Shown here: piece after piece, positions 5,653 to 14,737 of the stretch
Layout: every line of letters starts with the position of its first letter
Position numbering within the stretch: the stretch's first letter is position 1
Virus record (IMG/VR): IMGVR_UViG_3300045921_000069
Span: 1-29,103 of that record
DNA length: 29,103 nucleotides
Reading direction: 5' to 3' (one strand)
Source: a virus
The notes under the pieces: generated by a model
Told to the model about the DNA's origin: nothing
Databases searched by the model: none
Seen by the model: the letters and a program-made list of their open reading frames with translations, nothing else
Made by a program: the position numbers and the translations under genes

Positions 5653-7230
5653 CTATTGGCTTGGGATTTGTATTGTGTAAGCATCTGATGGCACACCAGT
5701 AATCTGAAGCAGTGTTTGGTATTCCCCAAACTTATCTTCAAATAAGATTGCTCCTGAAAATCCTTCCAGTATCATGATGCCAAGTTTTCCACTGTCATCA
5801 ATCTTGAAGAACTTTCCTGCTGGCACTTTTATTATTGGTGCATTAGTAGCGTTGCTGATTTGAAGTAGTGTCTGGTATTCAGACAGCTTATCTTCAAATA
5901 AAACCGTGCCACTAAATCCTTCAAGTATCATGATGCCTGCCTTACCCTGATGCAAGATTCTGAAAATTTTTGTCATGCTGTCCTTTCCAAAGAATGGTGA
6001 AGGGTCAACCCAATCAAAGAAATTGGGGTTCTTCACTCCGTTAATTCTAATGCCAAAATGGCAATGTTCTGCTGATGAATCACCAGTTGAACCAGCCATT
6101 GCAATGTGCTGTCCTTTCTTAACCTTGTATGGCAACCCATCATTTCCATATAGTGGCACTACAATCTGGCTATTGTGTGCATAGATTGACATGCCCCATT
6201 TGTGTTTAATTCTGACTGACAGACCATAGCTTCCATCATTACCAGCAAAAACTATTTCCCCATCATCAGTTGCCAAGATTTTTTTGTTGGTATTGATTGT
6301 TCTGAAATCTAAACCATTGTGTCCAGCCATTCCATATTTGGCATAATACTCTGGTCTTGCCCCAAAAGCTTGGGTTACAACAGGTGTTGCGGTATCAACT
6401 GGAAAAGATAAATTAACTGGTGAACCACTGGTTGTAACATAATCAACCGTGTCCTTTCCTACAATAGCCAACATGTCCATTGTTGGTGTTGCACCATCAC
6501 CTTCATAGTTGTAAGCCAGCCAAGCATAGCCATCCTTACCCCAATTTGTTCCCCAATTATTCTTTATCTCAATTGCACCAATGCCCCTGAAATCATCATC
6601 CCAGCCAGTAGCAACAATGGCATGCAAGCCCCTGTGGTTTTTGGTTGATGGCTTGGCAATAAATCCATCTGATTCTGGGTTATCAAATGTTGAATAGACT
6701 GTAACAGTAACAAGCACCGTTCCATATTTATAGATGGCTTGCTTTAGTTCATTCAAATTTCTAACTAACACAAAACCGCCTTCCATTACTCTGGTGATTG
6801 CACCTTCAGTAATAGCATCATCTGGCAGTTGAATGTATTGACTATGCGTTGAATTAGGCGGTTTTGAATTATTGAAATCTTTTTCAAGCACAAGCCCTTT
6901 CCCGAACACAACAGATAGTCCCATTCTTGGGTAAGTTCCTTCAATGTCGGGCATCTCATCTAACTGTTTGCAATATGCATAAATTGCCCTGCCACTGATT
7001 GCGTCATACTTGTTCTGCTTTCTTCGGTGATATTCACAAGCAGACTTATTTGCAAAGCCAACACAACTCCCAAACTTTTGTTGTGCAACTGGGCTTTGTT
7101 GTGCTTTCAAACTGAACTTTCGTGGCAGTGTTTCTGCCTGTGGTGCAACAGTAGCAAATAATAAATCCCTGTCATCTTTTGGATTCCTAATTGCCCCAGT
7201 TGGAAACTTTTGTTCTATTTCATCAGCCAT
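5653..7230 (-). CDS. Double endolysin: papain-like peptidase plus M23 metallopeptidase plus C-terminal repeats
   Basis: The 525-residue protein joins two peptidase domains. Residues 30-260 match papain-type (C1A-like) peptidases: QQKFGSCVGFA (C56), LHAIVATGWDDDF (H203) and EIKNNWGTNWGKDGYAWLAY (N224/225). Residues 283-415 match LytM/M23: GHNGLDF (H304, D308), IYAHNS (H352) and HCHFG (H389, H391). Residues 425-520 hold two near-identical repeats containing GIMILEGFSG, LFEDK and EYQTLLQI, perhaps a wall-binding or trimerising module. There is no signal peptide, so release would depend on the holin. The M23 half should cut peptide cross-links; the target of the papain half could be a host surface protein, the cross-bridge, or a virion protein. 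Confidence 0.85.
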   Translation of the reverse strand: MADEIEQKFPTGAIRNPKDDRDLLFATVAPQAETLPRKFSLKAQQSPVAQQKFGSCVGFANKSACEYHRRKQNKYDAISGRAIYAYCKQLDEMPDIEGTYPRMGLSVVFGKGLVLEKDFNNSKPPNSTHSQYIQLPDDAITEGAITRVMEGGFVLVRNLNELKQAIYKYGTVLVTVTVYSTFDNPESDGFIAKPSTKNHRGLHAIVATGWDDDFRGIGAIEIKNNWGTNWGKDGYAWLAYNYEGDGATPTMDMLAIVGKDTVDYVTTSGSPVNLSFPVDTATPVVTQAFGARPEYYAKYGMAGHNGLDFRTINTNKKILATDDGEIVFAGNDGSYGLSVRIKHKWGMSIYAHNSQIVVPLYGNDGLPYKVKKGQHIAMAGSTGDSSAEHCHFGIRINGVKNPNFFDWVDPSPFFGKDSMTKIFRILHQGKAGIMILEGFSGTVLFEDKLSEYQTLLQISNATNAPIIKVPAGKFFKIDDSGKLGIMILEGFSGAILFEDKFGEYQTLLQITGVPSDAYTIQIPSQ

Positions 7231-7240
7231 TTTTTTATGC

Positions 7241-7687
7241 TTAATGTTTAGATTTTTTAACGTGTTGTTCTAGCACATTCAGATGTTTTTCAATTAAACT
7301 AGTTAGCTTATTCATATTTTCATTTGTTGATTTTGTAATTGCCAAGATTTCATCTGCCTGTGCAATAGCAATTAATCCCCTACGGATGAATTCTTTGCTT
7401 TCTTCATCCCTGCCTTGCAATACCTGCTTTAGAATTTCATTTTCGGTCAAAGCTTTTTCCAACTTGACATTCATTTCATGAATCAATCTATTTTGGTCTT
7501 TGAGTTTATTTTCCAGTGCATTGACTTGTTCTTTCAGCAGATTGATAACCCTATCTTCAGCCTTGTCTTGTTCACTGTTCATCTGCTTTCGGTTGACAGA
7601 AAAATTAGTGTAGATGGCAAAACCACCAACAATTAAGATTCCTATAATTCCAATCCAGTTGTGAAAATGTTGTAAAAATTCTGTCAT
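7241..7687 (-). CDS. Membrane-anchored coiled-coil protein
   Basis: From the ATG at 7687 the product is 148 residues: a short N-terminus, one membrane helix (WIGIIGILIVGGFAIYT), then a long Lys/Glu-rich coiled coil (EQVNALENKLKDQNRL and onward) to the end. The frame is open up to a TTG at 7765, which would add 26 polar residues; neither start has a clear ribosome binding site. The layout resembles an inner-membrane spanin or another lysis-module accessory. No partner lipoprotein gene is seen, so spanin is only one option. Confidence 0.6.
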   Translation of the reverse strand: MTEFLQHFHNWIGIIGILIVGGFAIYTNFSVNRKQMNSEQDKAEDRVINLLKEQVNALENKLKDQNRLIHEMNVKLEKALTENEILKQVLQGRDEESKEFIRRGLIAIAQADEILAITKSTNENMNKLTSLIEKHLNVLEQHVKKSKH

Positions 7688-7786
7688 GTTTGTTTTGTGA
7701 AAATGTTTATCATTAGTTTTTATGGTGATATTTTCCTTGTCCTGATATAAGTTTTCGCTTTTCAAGTGTCAGTTATGCTAAATGTC

Positions 7787-9427
7787 TTAGAAGTAGGTGA
7801 TAACATAAACAATACCATTTCCGCCATTTCCGCCTGCGCCACCTGTTACAGTGCTTGTATGGTGGCATCCGCCACCACCGCCGCCACCACCGCCTAAACC
7901 GCCATTTCCGCCATTTCCGCCACCGCCTGCACCATTTCTGCCACCGCCGCCACCGCCACCATCGCCATCTCGGAGTCCACTACCACCTGCACTGCCATTG
8001 TTCGCACCACCTGCACCGCCACCGCCCACGCCATATACTCCTCGTTTTCCACCATCCTTTCCTGCCGTAACGGTTGCACCTGTTGTGCTTGCACCACCGC
8101 CTGAACCGCCACCTGCACCACCGAATATAGAACCACCACCAGCATAAGCAACATAAGAAGCATCCCCACTACCACCTGCACCGCCGCCAAATTCTGCAAA
8201 CTTTCCATTAGAATTAAGTGCACTTCCTGCCCCCTGTCCAGCGATACCATTCAATCCACTTCCTGATGCTGGTAATCCGCCCGTGCCAGCACTTGATGAG
8301 CCATTATCGCCATTTCCGCCTGTGCCACCGCCACTACCGCCACTACGGTTATTCGTGCTACCTTCTGCACCACCACCACCGCCATAAGCCTTTAATAAAT
8401 CCAAGAAGGCAGAATTACCACCCCTTAACCCAACACTACCCGCTTGGTTTGTGCCACCAGCACCGCCTGTTCCGCCCTTACCTACTAACACCGCACCACT
8501 ATTCGGAAGCTCACTTGCAAGAAACACTCTTTCAACGTATGCACCACCACCACCGCCTGTGCCCCCAGGCTTATTGACCGATGTGCTAGTGTGCCCACCA
8601 CCACCACCACCGCCGCCACCTGCGCCTAATGCAATTACTTTTACGAACTTTGCATTGGTTTTTTTAGTCCAAGTTGCTTGTGCCTTGAATATAAATCCAC
8701 CTGCACTTATGAACACGTTGTTTTCAGCCACGCCTAGATGGTTTGTGATTTCAAAATAATTAGCACCACTGGCTGTCACCAAGAAAACTCCGTTGTTCGC
8801 TGGGTTAAAGTTTCGCCCATTTATATCCAATAAAGTTCCAACTGGAATTGTTGTTGCGTTAATGTTTGGATTTGTTCCTGTGCCATTGTATGTGTATCTA
8901 AAAGTAGAACCAGTAGGATTAGTTATATTAAATCCTGTAGTTGAACTAGTTCCAATTTCAACCCCAACATCTGTAAACACTTGCACATCAACCCCATTAC
9001 CACTTTGAATAAAATTTCGTGTGTCTTTGTAAATATAACCTTTGCCACTGGCATCAACATCAACAATTTGTGTCTGACCCACTTTATTGTAAACTTGGCA
9101 AATTGGTATATGCCCATCAGGCACAGGCGGTGCAACAGGGCTAACCGCTTCTGTTCCTGCTGTTCTAACCAATACACCATTGGCGTTCATTGAAAGCACA
9201 TCAATTCGTGGGTTAGTAGTAGGTGGGGTGAAAGATGGGCTGTTGCCACCAGCAAATTGAATAAACACGCCATTGATATAGACATTTCCAGCTTCAACAT
9301 ACAAAGTCAAATTAGGGCTAGATTGCTGATGAGCAAGTAGCCATGAAGATGCTTTTGCATCCTGTCTTAGTTTGTTGTATTGATTGGCTTCAATTATATC
9401 ACCAACTGAAATTGGGCTTGAAATCAT
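7787..9427 (-). CDS. Glycine-rich tail adhesin
   Basis: The 546-residue protein begins with a domain (about 1-250) typical of distal tail proteins (DIIEANQYNKLRQDA, then beta-rich repeats). After ATWTKKTNAKFVKVIALGAG it becomes extremely Gly-rich to about residue 535, with many runs of GGGG and recurring GGAGG and GGSGG, ending GIVYVITYF. The ATWT..... lead-in to Gly-rich sequence is common in phage fibres; the run itself resembles the polyglycine-II lattice of the S16 gp38 receptor-binding tip. It is the last gene of the tail cassette, so receptor binding is likely. The GGN codons create Pro-rich shadow ORFs on the plus strand. Confidence 0.75.
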   Translation of the reverse strand: MISSPISVGDIIEANQYNKLRQDAKASSWLLAHQQSSPNLTLYVEAGNVYINGVFIQFAGGNSPSFTPPTTNPRIDVLSMNANGVLVRTAGTEAVSPVAPPVPDGHIPICQVYNKVGQTQIVDVDASGKGYIYKDTRNFIQSGNGVDVQVFTDVGVEIGTSSTTGFNITNPTGSTFRYTYNGTGTNPNINATTIPVGTLLDINGRNFNPANNGVFLVTASGANYFEITNHLGVAENNVFISAGGFIFKAQATWTKKTNAKFVKVIALGAGGGGGGGGGHTSTSVNKPGGTGGGGGAYVERVFLASELPNSGAVLVGKGGTGGAGGTNQAGSVGLRGGNSAFLDLLKAYGGGGGAEGSTNNRSGGSGGGTGGNGDNGSSSAGTGGLPASGSGLNGIAGQGAGSALNSNGKFAEFGGGAGGSGDASYVAYAGGGSIFGGAGGGSGGGASTTGATVTAGKDGGKRGVYGVGGGGAGGANNGSAGGSGLRDGDGGGGGGGRNGAGGGGNGGNGGLGGGGGGGGGCHHTSTVTGGAGGNGGNGIVYVITYF

Positions 9428-9441
9428 AATAGTTTAGTTAT

Positions 9442-9936
9442 TTAGTTAATAGTGAGAATTACTTCAATGGTTGTATCAACACCTGTAGTTTTTTCATAGG
9501 GGTCACTAAAAATTAGCATGTTGAAAAGTCTTCCAGTATTAACTGCAGATGTGCCATCAATAAATGTGCCGAATTCTGTGTAAGTGCCATCAGGTAAAAG
9601 TAAATCGGAAAAGAAGAATTGCAGTGTGACTTCGTTGTTGTTGACTGTCTGATTGCCTGCAACAGAAGTTCTTGCAATTGCATTGTTCAACAGAGTAGAT
9701 GCTAGTGTTGGTGGTGTTGAACCATTACCTAAATCAGCATGTGTGATGTTGCCTGTGTATGTGTTATCAGATGCAAGTAACCTAGCAATAATGTTCTTGC
9801 CATAACCACCACTGCCTGAAACAACCAAGTTGTTATAGGTTTTTCGGTAAACTTCTGCACCAGACTTAGTGCCAATGATGGTGACTTTGCCTGTGATGCC
9901 CGATTGTTCTTTCAGTTTGATTTTGTTATTTTTCAT
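9442..9936 (-). CDS. Distal tail or baseplate-associated structural protein
   Basis: The 164-residue protein has the layout GKVTIIGTKSG, NLVVSGSGG, IARLL, ADLGNGSTPP, then TLLNNAIART, a strand-rich centre and FGTFID. I recognise this arrangement from small phage tail or fibre proteins in which a lGtG.t.p loop and an eaGlF-like strand recur. It lies between the hub protein and the adhesin, fitting a tail-tip part or fibre connector. Confidence 0.6.
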   Translation of the reverse strand: MKNNKIKLKEQSGITGKVTIIGTKSGAEVYRKTYNNLVVSGSGGYGKNIIARLLASDNTYTGNITHADLGNGSTPPTLASTLLNNAIARTSVAGNQTVNNNEVTLQFFFSDLLLPDGTYTEFGTFIDGTSAVNTGRLFNMLIFSDPYEKTTGVDTTIEVILTIN

Positions 9937-9952
9937 CTTTGTTTATGTTTAT

Positions 9953-11380
9953 TTAACTCCAAGTGGAAAAACCCCATTTCCCATCATTACTGCCACCCAC
10001 TCCCCATGTATAGGGTGGTGAATCGGTGGTGATGGTTGGCTCTGAATCAGTTATGGCGAATTCATCTGACAGCAGTTCTAAGGCTTGTAACACTTCATCT
10101 TGGGCTATGGACACATTCAATTTGTCCTTGCCAAGTAGCATTAACATTATATCAACAAATGACACTTCACCGCTAATCGCAATGTGGACATCGTATTCCA
10201 TTGCATCTGGTGAATAAGCAGTTCCATTGATTCTGGTGATTTTGAATGGCTGATTGCTAACACCCCAGAAAGGTGAGTCAACAATGATGTATTGACCAGT
10301 TCTAAGCCCTGTCTGCCTTGTTTTGAAGCTTGCTTCATAGCTTCCATTCTGCCATTTCAATAGTTCTGCCTTGCCCCTTAACCTTGCTTCATCAATGGAA
10401 GTGATGTTCTTATCAATAATGACGTAATCATATCTGCCATAAGCACCAATGCTAACTTGGTCACGAACCTTAGCAATCAATGGAATGTAAGCATCACCAA
10501 AGATTTTTACTTCTGCACCATTAACTGGCTTATTGTTTTCCCTAAACTTGACGGCTTTTTCTTGGAAGTTATAAAGCACATCAACTGTGTTTGGGTCTGT
10601 GATGTTATCAATACCAATAGTCTGTGGTATTCCATCAACCGTAACCCCAACATTTGCATAGCGGTAAATTTGGTAAAACACCCTGTCTGTTCCATTGGCT
10701 TCATAGACATCGGGTGTGTTGGCTTCACTTATAGTTGATTTGTATTCACCACCACGAACTATGATGTAGTTTTTCAACTCAATAATGTTGCGGTTGAATT
10801 GAAGTGAATTCCAAATATGATTGTTGCCAGTTTCGGTTAAATTAAATGGTGCAGGATTATTACTTGCCTTGAAGAAGTGAACATCTTTATTATAGTCAAT
10901 AAACCAATCATAGTTAATCAAGTTGGCAAGTTTTTCTAAACACCTAGATGGTTGTTCATAGTTAAACTTGACAGTTTCAATAATTGGCAACCCTGTATCA
11001 ACATTGGTATAAGTAAATTCACCATCAGTGAATTCATCAACAATGTCTTTTACTATGTCGGTAATGCTCATGTTTTCATAACTCTTAACCACAAGCTGTC
11101 GGTCAAATGTTTGGCTATAATCTTTGCACTTAAAAGCATGTGTCACCACTGCACCTTCTGTTGATTCAGAAACTTCTGTTAAAATACCACCAAAAATTTT
11201 GGTGGTATTTTCAAACAATTCAACCTCATCCCCTAAGCTTGGAATTGTTTTACCAGATAATCCCACAATCACAAAAGACAAATCATCGGGTGATTTGGTT
11301 AAGTTTTCTGATTTCCGAAGCGAAGGAAATTTTATTTGATTTGTTAAGTCAACACCGTTGACTAGAAGTTGAAGTGCCAT
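9953..11380 (-). CDS. Tail hub / baseplate protein (gp27-like)
   Basis: The 475-residue protein opens with a beta-rich domain (LQLLVNGVDLTNQI...LSFVI...GDEVELFE...FGGILTEV), continues with KCKDYSQTFDR and a section for YENMSITDIVKDIVDEF and CLEKLANLINYDWFIDYNKDVHFF, which is the pattern of phage hub proteins related to gp27 and gpD. The C-terminus carries a short region ending WGVGGSNDGKWGFSTW. It lies directly after the tape measure gene (1-nt gap), the usual place for the tail-tip hub that opens the tube. Confidence 0.78.
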   Translation of the reverse strand: MALQLLVNGVDLTNQIKFPSLRKSENLTKSPDDLSFVIVGLSGKTIPSLGDEVELFENTTKIFGGILTEVSESTEGAVVTHAFKCKDYSQTFDRQLVVKSYENMSITDIVKDIVDEFTDGEFTYTNVDTGLPIIETVKFNYEQPSRCLEKLANLINYDWFIDYNKDVHFFKASNNPAPFNLTETGNNHIWNSLQFNRNIIELKNYIIVRGGEYKSTISEANTPDVYEANGTDRVFYQIYRYANVGVTVDGIPQTIGIDNITDPNTVDVLYNFQEKAVKFRENNKPVNGAEVKIFGDAYIPLIAKVRDQVSIGAYGRYDYVIIDKNITSIDEARLRGKAELLKWQNGSYEASFKTRQTGLRTGQYIIVDSPFWGVSNQPFKITRINGTAYSPDAMEYDVHIAISGEVSFVDIMLMLLGKDKLNVSIAQDEVLQALELLSDEFAITDSEPTITTDSPPYTWGVGGSNDGKWGFSTWS

Positions 11381-11381
11381 A

Positions 11382-13211
11382 TTAGATTCTTATATTTCTT
11401 TTTAAGATTTCAGCGATTTCATTACCAATCATTTCAGCCACGCCTTCTGTGCCCATAAATGAATTGCCTGTAAGTGTAAGATTGATTGTTACACCACCAG
11501 CCCCAGCCAAAGAAAACCCTGACTTATGGGTGGGAAGGATTGTTTCACCACCATGAACAACTGCTAACTGCGCTGAGCCCCTAGCTCCTGGGACTATGCC
11601 ACCAGTATCAAAACCCAACAGGTTACCAAGCTTGCTGATTCCCTTGCCGACTAATCCACCACCACCCGCACTGCTGAATTCCCGAAGCTTGCTGATAGCT
11701 TGGGAAAGCCAATCAACAACAGACTTAATCGCATTGGTTATTCCAGTGAAGGTGCTAATTAAACCATTTAATGCTGGCATAACAATCTTGATGATTGTTT
11801 CTTGTATTTTGATAAACCATTCAATGCTAGTGGCAAGTGCAGTGGCAAGTCCAGCTAAGATGTAAATAATTGCCACAATTGCACCAAGTAAAGTTGCACC
11901 TAAAATAATCACAATTGGTTTTAGTAATTCCCATAACTTCAAGAATGTTGGCAAGATTTGTTCTTGTATTGTTGCCCATAGGCTTTGGAAAGCTGGGTAT
12001 AGGTTATAAACAAGCACAGCCCACAGTGCATCAAAAGCAGGCTTTACCCACATCACAAATGTTTCAACTAGAAATTGAATTGCTGGCAAGACTTTGGTTT
12101 GGATTACTTCCCACAAGCTTTTCATGCCTGACCAAATCCTTGTCATGGCATTACTGGCAACATCCATAATAGTTTCACCCACTGCTTTCCAGTTGATGTC
12201 TAGCTGTGAAATCATAAGAATCAACACACCAACAATTGCCACAATTGCACCAATTGGGCTGAATATAAATCCGAAGATTGCACCAACAGAACCAAGTGCT
12301 GTTCCTAACATACCTATCCCAGTAATAATTGATGGCAACAACAAACCAAGTGTTCCCGCAACTGCTAAGAATCCAAAGATTCCAGCACTCACCGCCAAGA
12401 TTGTGGTGATTAGTTTTGGGTTAGCTTCTGCCCATTCCACCATTGATTGCACAACTGGCATCACCTTCTGAATCAGAACATCCAGTGCTGGTGCTAATGC
12501 ACCACCAATACCTTCTTGAACATCACCAAACAAACTTCTTAGTTTGGCAAGTTTACCCTCTAATGTGTTCAAGGCAACTTCATTGGTGAACTTCAAGTTC
12601 TGTGCCAAACCTTCTTGTAATGCGGTTATGCGCTCTGTTTCATTTCCAAATTGAATCATCCGCTTTTGCGTATCAGTGAAGCGGATTCCTGATTTTTCCA
12701 AAATACCAAACTGACCATTCAAAGCCTTAGCCATGATGTTGGCTGTTTGTGTTAACTCTTCGCCACCAGCGTTAACACCAAATTGGTTCACAGCTAAGTC
12801 AGCCATTGAACCAGATAGTTTATTTACAAACTCAGCAGACAAACCAAAAGTCATCAACTGTGCTTGCCCCATCTTGATTGCATCCGCATCAAGCACACCC
12901 TTCTTCTGAAGCATGGACGCTGTTTCGGTCAAGGCTTTTAGATGTTCCCTTGTTCCATGTGCAACATTCAGTGTGGCATGTTCCAACTGCTTGGCTGATT
13001 TTTCAGCTTCCATATAAGCAGTAACAGACTTATAAGCTATTCCTGAAAGTGCTGTTAAGCCCACTGTGCCAACCAATGCCATTTTCTGAAAAGCTGGTTG
13101 CATTGCATCAACCCTGTCCTTAACACCACTAAGACCAGTCTTGGCACTTTCAAAAGCTTGTTTGGTTCTGTCAACCGCATCCAAGATAAGTTGTAACCTT
13201 TGCTCAGCCAT
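11382..13211 (-). CDS. Tape measure protein
   Basis: The 609-residue protein begins with a helical region (LQLILDAVDRTKQAFESAKTG) and an early TMP-like domain with AYMEAEKSAKQLEHAT, GEELTQTANIMAKALNGQFGILEKSGI, then long hydrophobic helices (about 265-335 and 435-470) and a C-terminal GARGSAQLAVVHGGETILPTH, typical of tail-tip ends of tape measures. By the usual 0.15 nm per residue it would set a tail of about 90 nm. It follows the frameshifted chaperone gene, as in most siphoviruses. Confidence 0.9.
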   Translation of the reverse strand: MAEQRLQLILDAVDRTKQAFESAKTGLSGVKDRVDAMQPAFQKMALVGTVGLTALSGIAYKSVTAYMEAEKSAKQLEHATLNVAHGTREHLKALTETASMLQKKGVLDADAIKMGQAQLMTFGLSAEFVNKLSGSMADLAVNQFGVNAGGEELTQTANIMAKALNGQFGILEKSGIRFTDTQKRMIQFGNETERITALQEGLAQNLKFTNEVALNTLEGKLAKLRSLFGDVQEGIGGALAPALDVLIQKVMPVVQSMVEWAEANPKLITTILAVSAGIFGFLAVAGTLGLLLPSIITGIGMLGTALGSVGAIFGFIFSPIGAIVAIVGVLILMISQLDINWKAVGETIMDVASNAMTRIWSGMKSLWEVIQTKVLPAIQFLVETFVMWVKPAFDALWAVLVYNLYPAFQSLWATIQEQILPTFLKLWELLKPIVIILGATLLGAIVAIIYILAGLATALATSIEWFIKIQETIIKIVMPALNGLISTFTGITNAIKSVVDWLSQAISKLREFSSAGGGGLVGKGISKLGNLLGFDTGGIVPGARGSAQLAVVHGGETILPTHKSGFSLAGAGGVTINLTLTGNSFMGTEGVAEMIGNEIAEILKRNIRI

Positions 13212-13217
13212 TTTGTT

Positions 13218-13714
13218 TTATTTTAGATTCTTTTGTTGTTTGATTATTTCCTCATGCTCTTTGTTCAGCATGTCAATTAGTTCCTGAATAAACCAAATGG
13301 GCTGAGCTAAGTATGTATAATAATCCCAGCCCATTTCCCTGCAAATGAAAACTATGTCCTTAGGCTGACCTAGTTTTTTTTTATCATCTCTTGGCAGTAT
13401 GCAACAATAGTATTGTAATCTTTCACATGCATTTCTAAAACAGTTTCTAAGATGTTATCTTCTTTTCCATCAATTGAAACTACAATTGTTTCAATTCCCC
13501 TATGGGTTGTTTCTTCAATCTTTTCAACATTGATGTCTGAAAATTCAACACCACCCTTGATGTCAGGTCTCATTCCAACAGATTGCATGGACGGTCTTTC
13601 AATGTATTCTTTTTCCCTACCAGTAATCCATTCCTTCACCACAGCAACCTTGCCAGAAAATGGCAAGGTTAATTCAATGGTTGGTCTTGATTCAATCTTT
13701 TTTTGTTCAGTCAT
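13218..13714 (-). CDS. Tail assembly chaperone, -1 frameshift product (gpGT-like)
   Basis: Reading through the slippery site at 13373-13379 with a -1 shift joins the first 113 residues of the upstream frame to a 52-residue extension that begins with Lys (AAA), then LGQPKDIVFICREMG and ends KQQKNLK. The fusion is 165 residues. The extension has W.YYTYLAQPIWFIQELID, a pattern I know from the T half of tail chaperones. It fills the 13218-13369 stretch that otherwise looks empty and ends 7 nt before the tape measure start. As in lambda, the fusion should bind the tape measure protein during tail tube assembly. Confidence 0.8.
13370..13714 (-). CDS. Tail assembly chaperone, unshifted form (gpG-like)
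   Basis: The 114-residue product reads TIELTLPFSGKVAVVKEWITGREKEYIE, then a region with VGMRPDIKGGVEF and IVVSIDGKEDNILETVLEMHVKDYNTIVAYCQEM, ending IKKN just before a TAG. The beta start followed by helices and the place between tail tube and tape measure genes are those of gpG-type chaperones. Its last codons are part of the A AAA AAC slippery heptamer. Its start lies 4 nt before the end of the tail tube gene's stop region, so both are tightly linked. Confidence 0.8.
   Translation of the reverse strand: MTEQKKIESRPTIELTLPFSGKVAVVKEWITGREKEYIERPSMQSVGMRPDIKGGVEFSDINVEKIEETTHRGIETIVVSIDGKEDNILETVLEMHVKDYNTIVAYCQEMIKKN
13373..13379 (-). promoter_or_regulatory. Programmed -1 frameshift slippery site (A AAA AAC)
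   Basis: The minus strand has nine A residues then C, with codons ATA AAA AAA AAC TAG in the zero frame. A AAA AAC is a canonical X XXY YYZ heptamer placed directly before the stop. The -1 frame continues for 51 codons beyond the site. A 10-bp stem (13295-13304 with 13327-13336) lies 36 nt downstream, farther than the usual 5-9 nt, so its role is uncertain. Confidence 0.82.
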
Positions 13715-13717
13715 AGG

Positions 13718-14716
13718 TTAGCTTCCTGCTGGCAAGTAATCTGCCACTTGGTTAGTTAGAACTGCTGTAATTTGTCCATCAGTTTCATCATAATGTGCTG
13801 TGAAATCAATTCCGTCTTTTGCAACATCATCAATTGGTCTGTCTGGTGACCAGTTTTCAACACTACACTTTGGAAGTGTGAAGACTAAGCTTGGCACTGT
13901 TGAACCGATTGTCACATCTGGTCTTGATAAAGTAATGCGAAGTGCAAACTTATTGCCATTTGTATAATAATCATGCCACACTTCATCAGTATGGTCTAGC
14001 TTCATATTCCCTGTGATTTCAAATAACAAGCCATATACATCTGCTGGATTGATGTTGCCCAAGTTGACATCTGGTCTTGCGTTGTTGTTGATATTCAACT
14101 TGAATTCCTTAACTGGTAAGTTGGATGCACCTGCAAGCCCAGCAACATTGTTGGCAACCTTAATGCTGACATTATATGGTCTGAAGATTTTATCATTGTC
14201 ATCCCATACAACAGTTGCTTCGTTGATTTCTGCAACTGCATTTTCCTTAGTAGCCACAAAGCTTGCTTTAGCATTAACCACATCATTGACCGGTGTGCTG
14301 ATTTCTAAAGACTTAACCACTGCATTTGGGTAAGCATAATGCTGTTGCCCTTCTTGTGCTAGATACAATGACAGGCTTGGTTGCTGGATGTTATCAATGT
14401 CTGGTTGAAAAGTATGGTTATAAGCCCCACTGCCTGATACACTGACTGGTGAGCCAATCAATGACTTCAAAATGTAACCGATTGTTTTGCTTCTGATATT
14501 GAATTCTAAATCACCTTCAGCACGAACCTGAATAATCTCTGAATCATAGCTATTTGCTCTTGATTTTCTTGTTTCTTTCATCAAGACTTTTTCCACAACT
14601 GGCATTATACCTGTTGGAGTTCTGGCTGGAATGAAAGCCTGTGGGTCAACTTGTGTCCCTCTTGTAGCCTCAACTCCAACACCTAGATTGATATTTTCAC
14701 CTAATAGAATTGGCAT
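13718..14716 (-). CDS. Major tail tube protein
   Basis: The 332-residue protein starts PILLGENINLGVGVEATRGT, followed by a beta-rich body with AEGDLEFNIRSKTIGYILKSLIG, SLSLYLAQEGQQ and KSLEISTPVNDVV, then a second beta-rich half. This matches two-domain tail tube proteins of siphoviruses. It sits between tail terminator and tail chaperone, the expected place. It has its own promoter and a 5' hairpin, in line with high expression. Confidence 0.82.
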   Translation of the reverse strand: MPILLGENINLGVGVEATRGTQVDPQAFIPARTPTGIMPVVEKVLMKETRKSRANSYDSEIIQVRAEGDLEFNIRSKTIGYILKSLIGSPVSVSGSGAYNHTFQPDIDNIQQPSLSLYLAQEGQQHYAYPNAVVKSLEISTPVNDVVNAKASFVATKENAVAEINEATVVWDDNDKIFRPYNVSIKVANNVAGLAGASNLPVKEFKLNINNNARPDVNLGNINPADVYGLLFEITGNMKLDHTDEVWHDYYTNGNKFALRITLSRPDVTIGSTVPSLVFTLPKCSVENWSPDRPIDDVAKDGIDFTAHYDETDGQITAVLTNQVADYLPAGS

Positions 14717-14737
14717 ATTTTTGTTTCCTTAATTTTT

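Noticed and set aside
7851-8760. Several plus-strand Pro- or His-rich ORFs
   Set aside because: They are the antisense of the GGN-rich adhesin gene; composition alone keeps those frames open.
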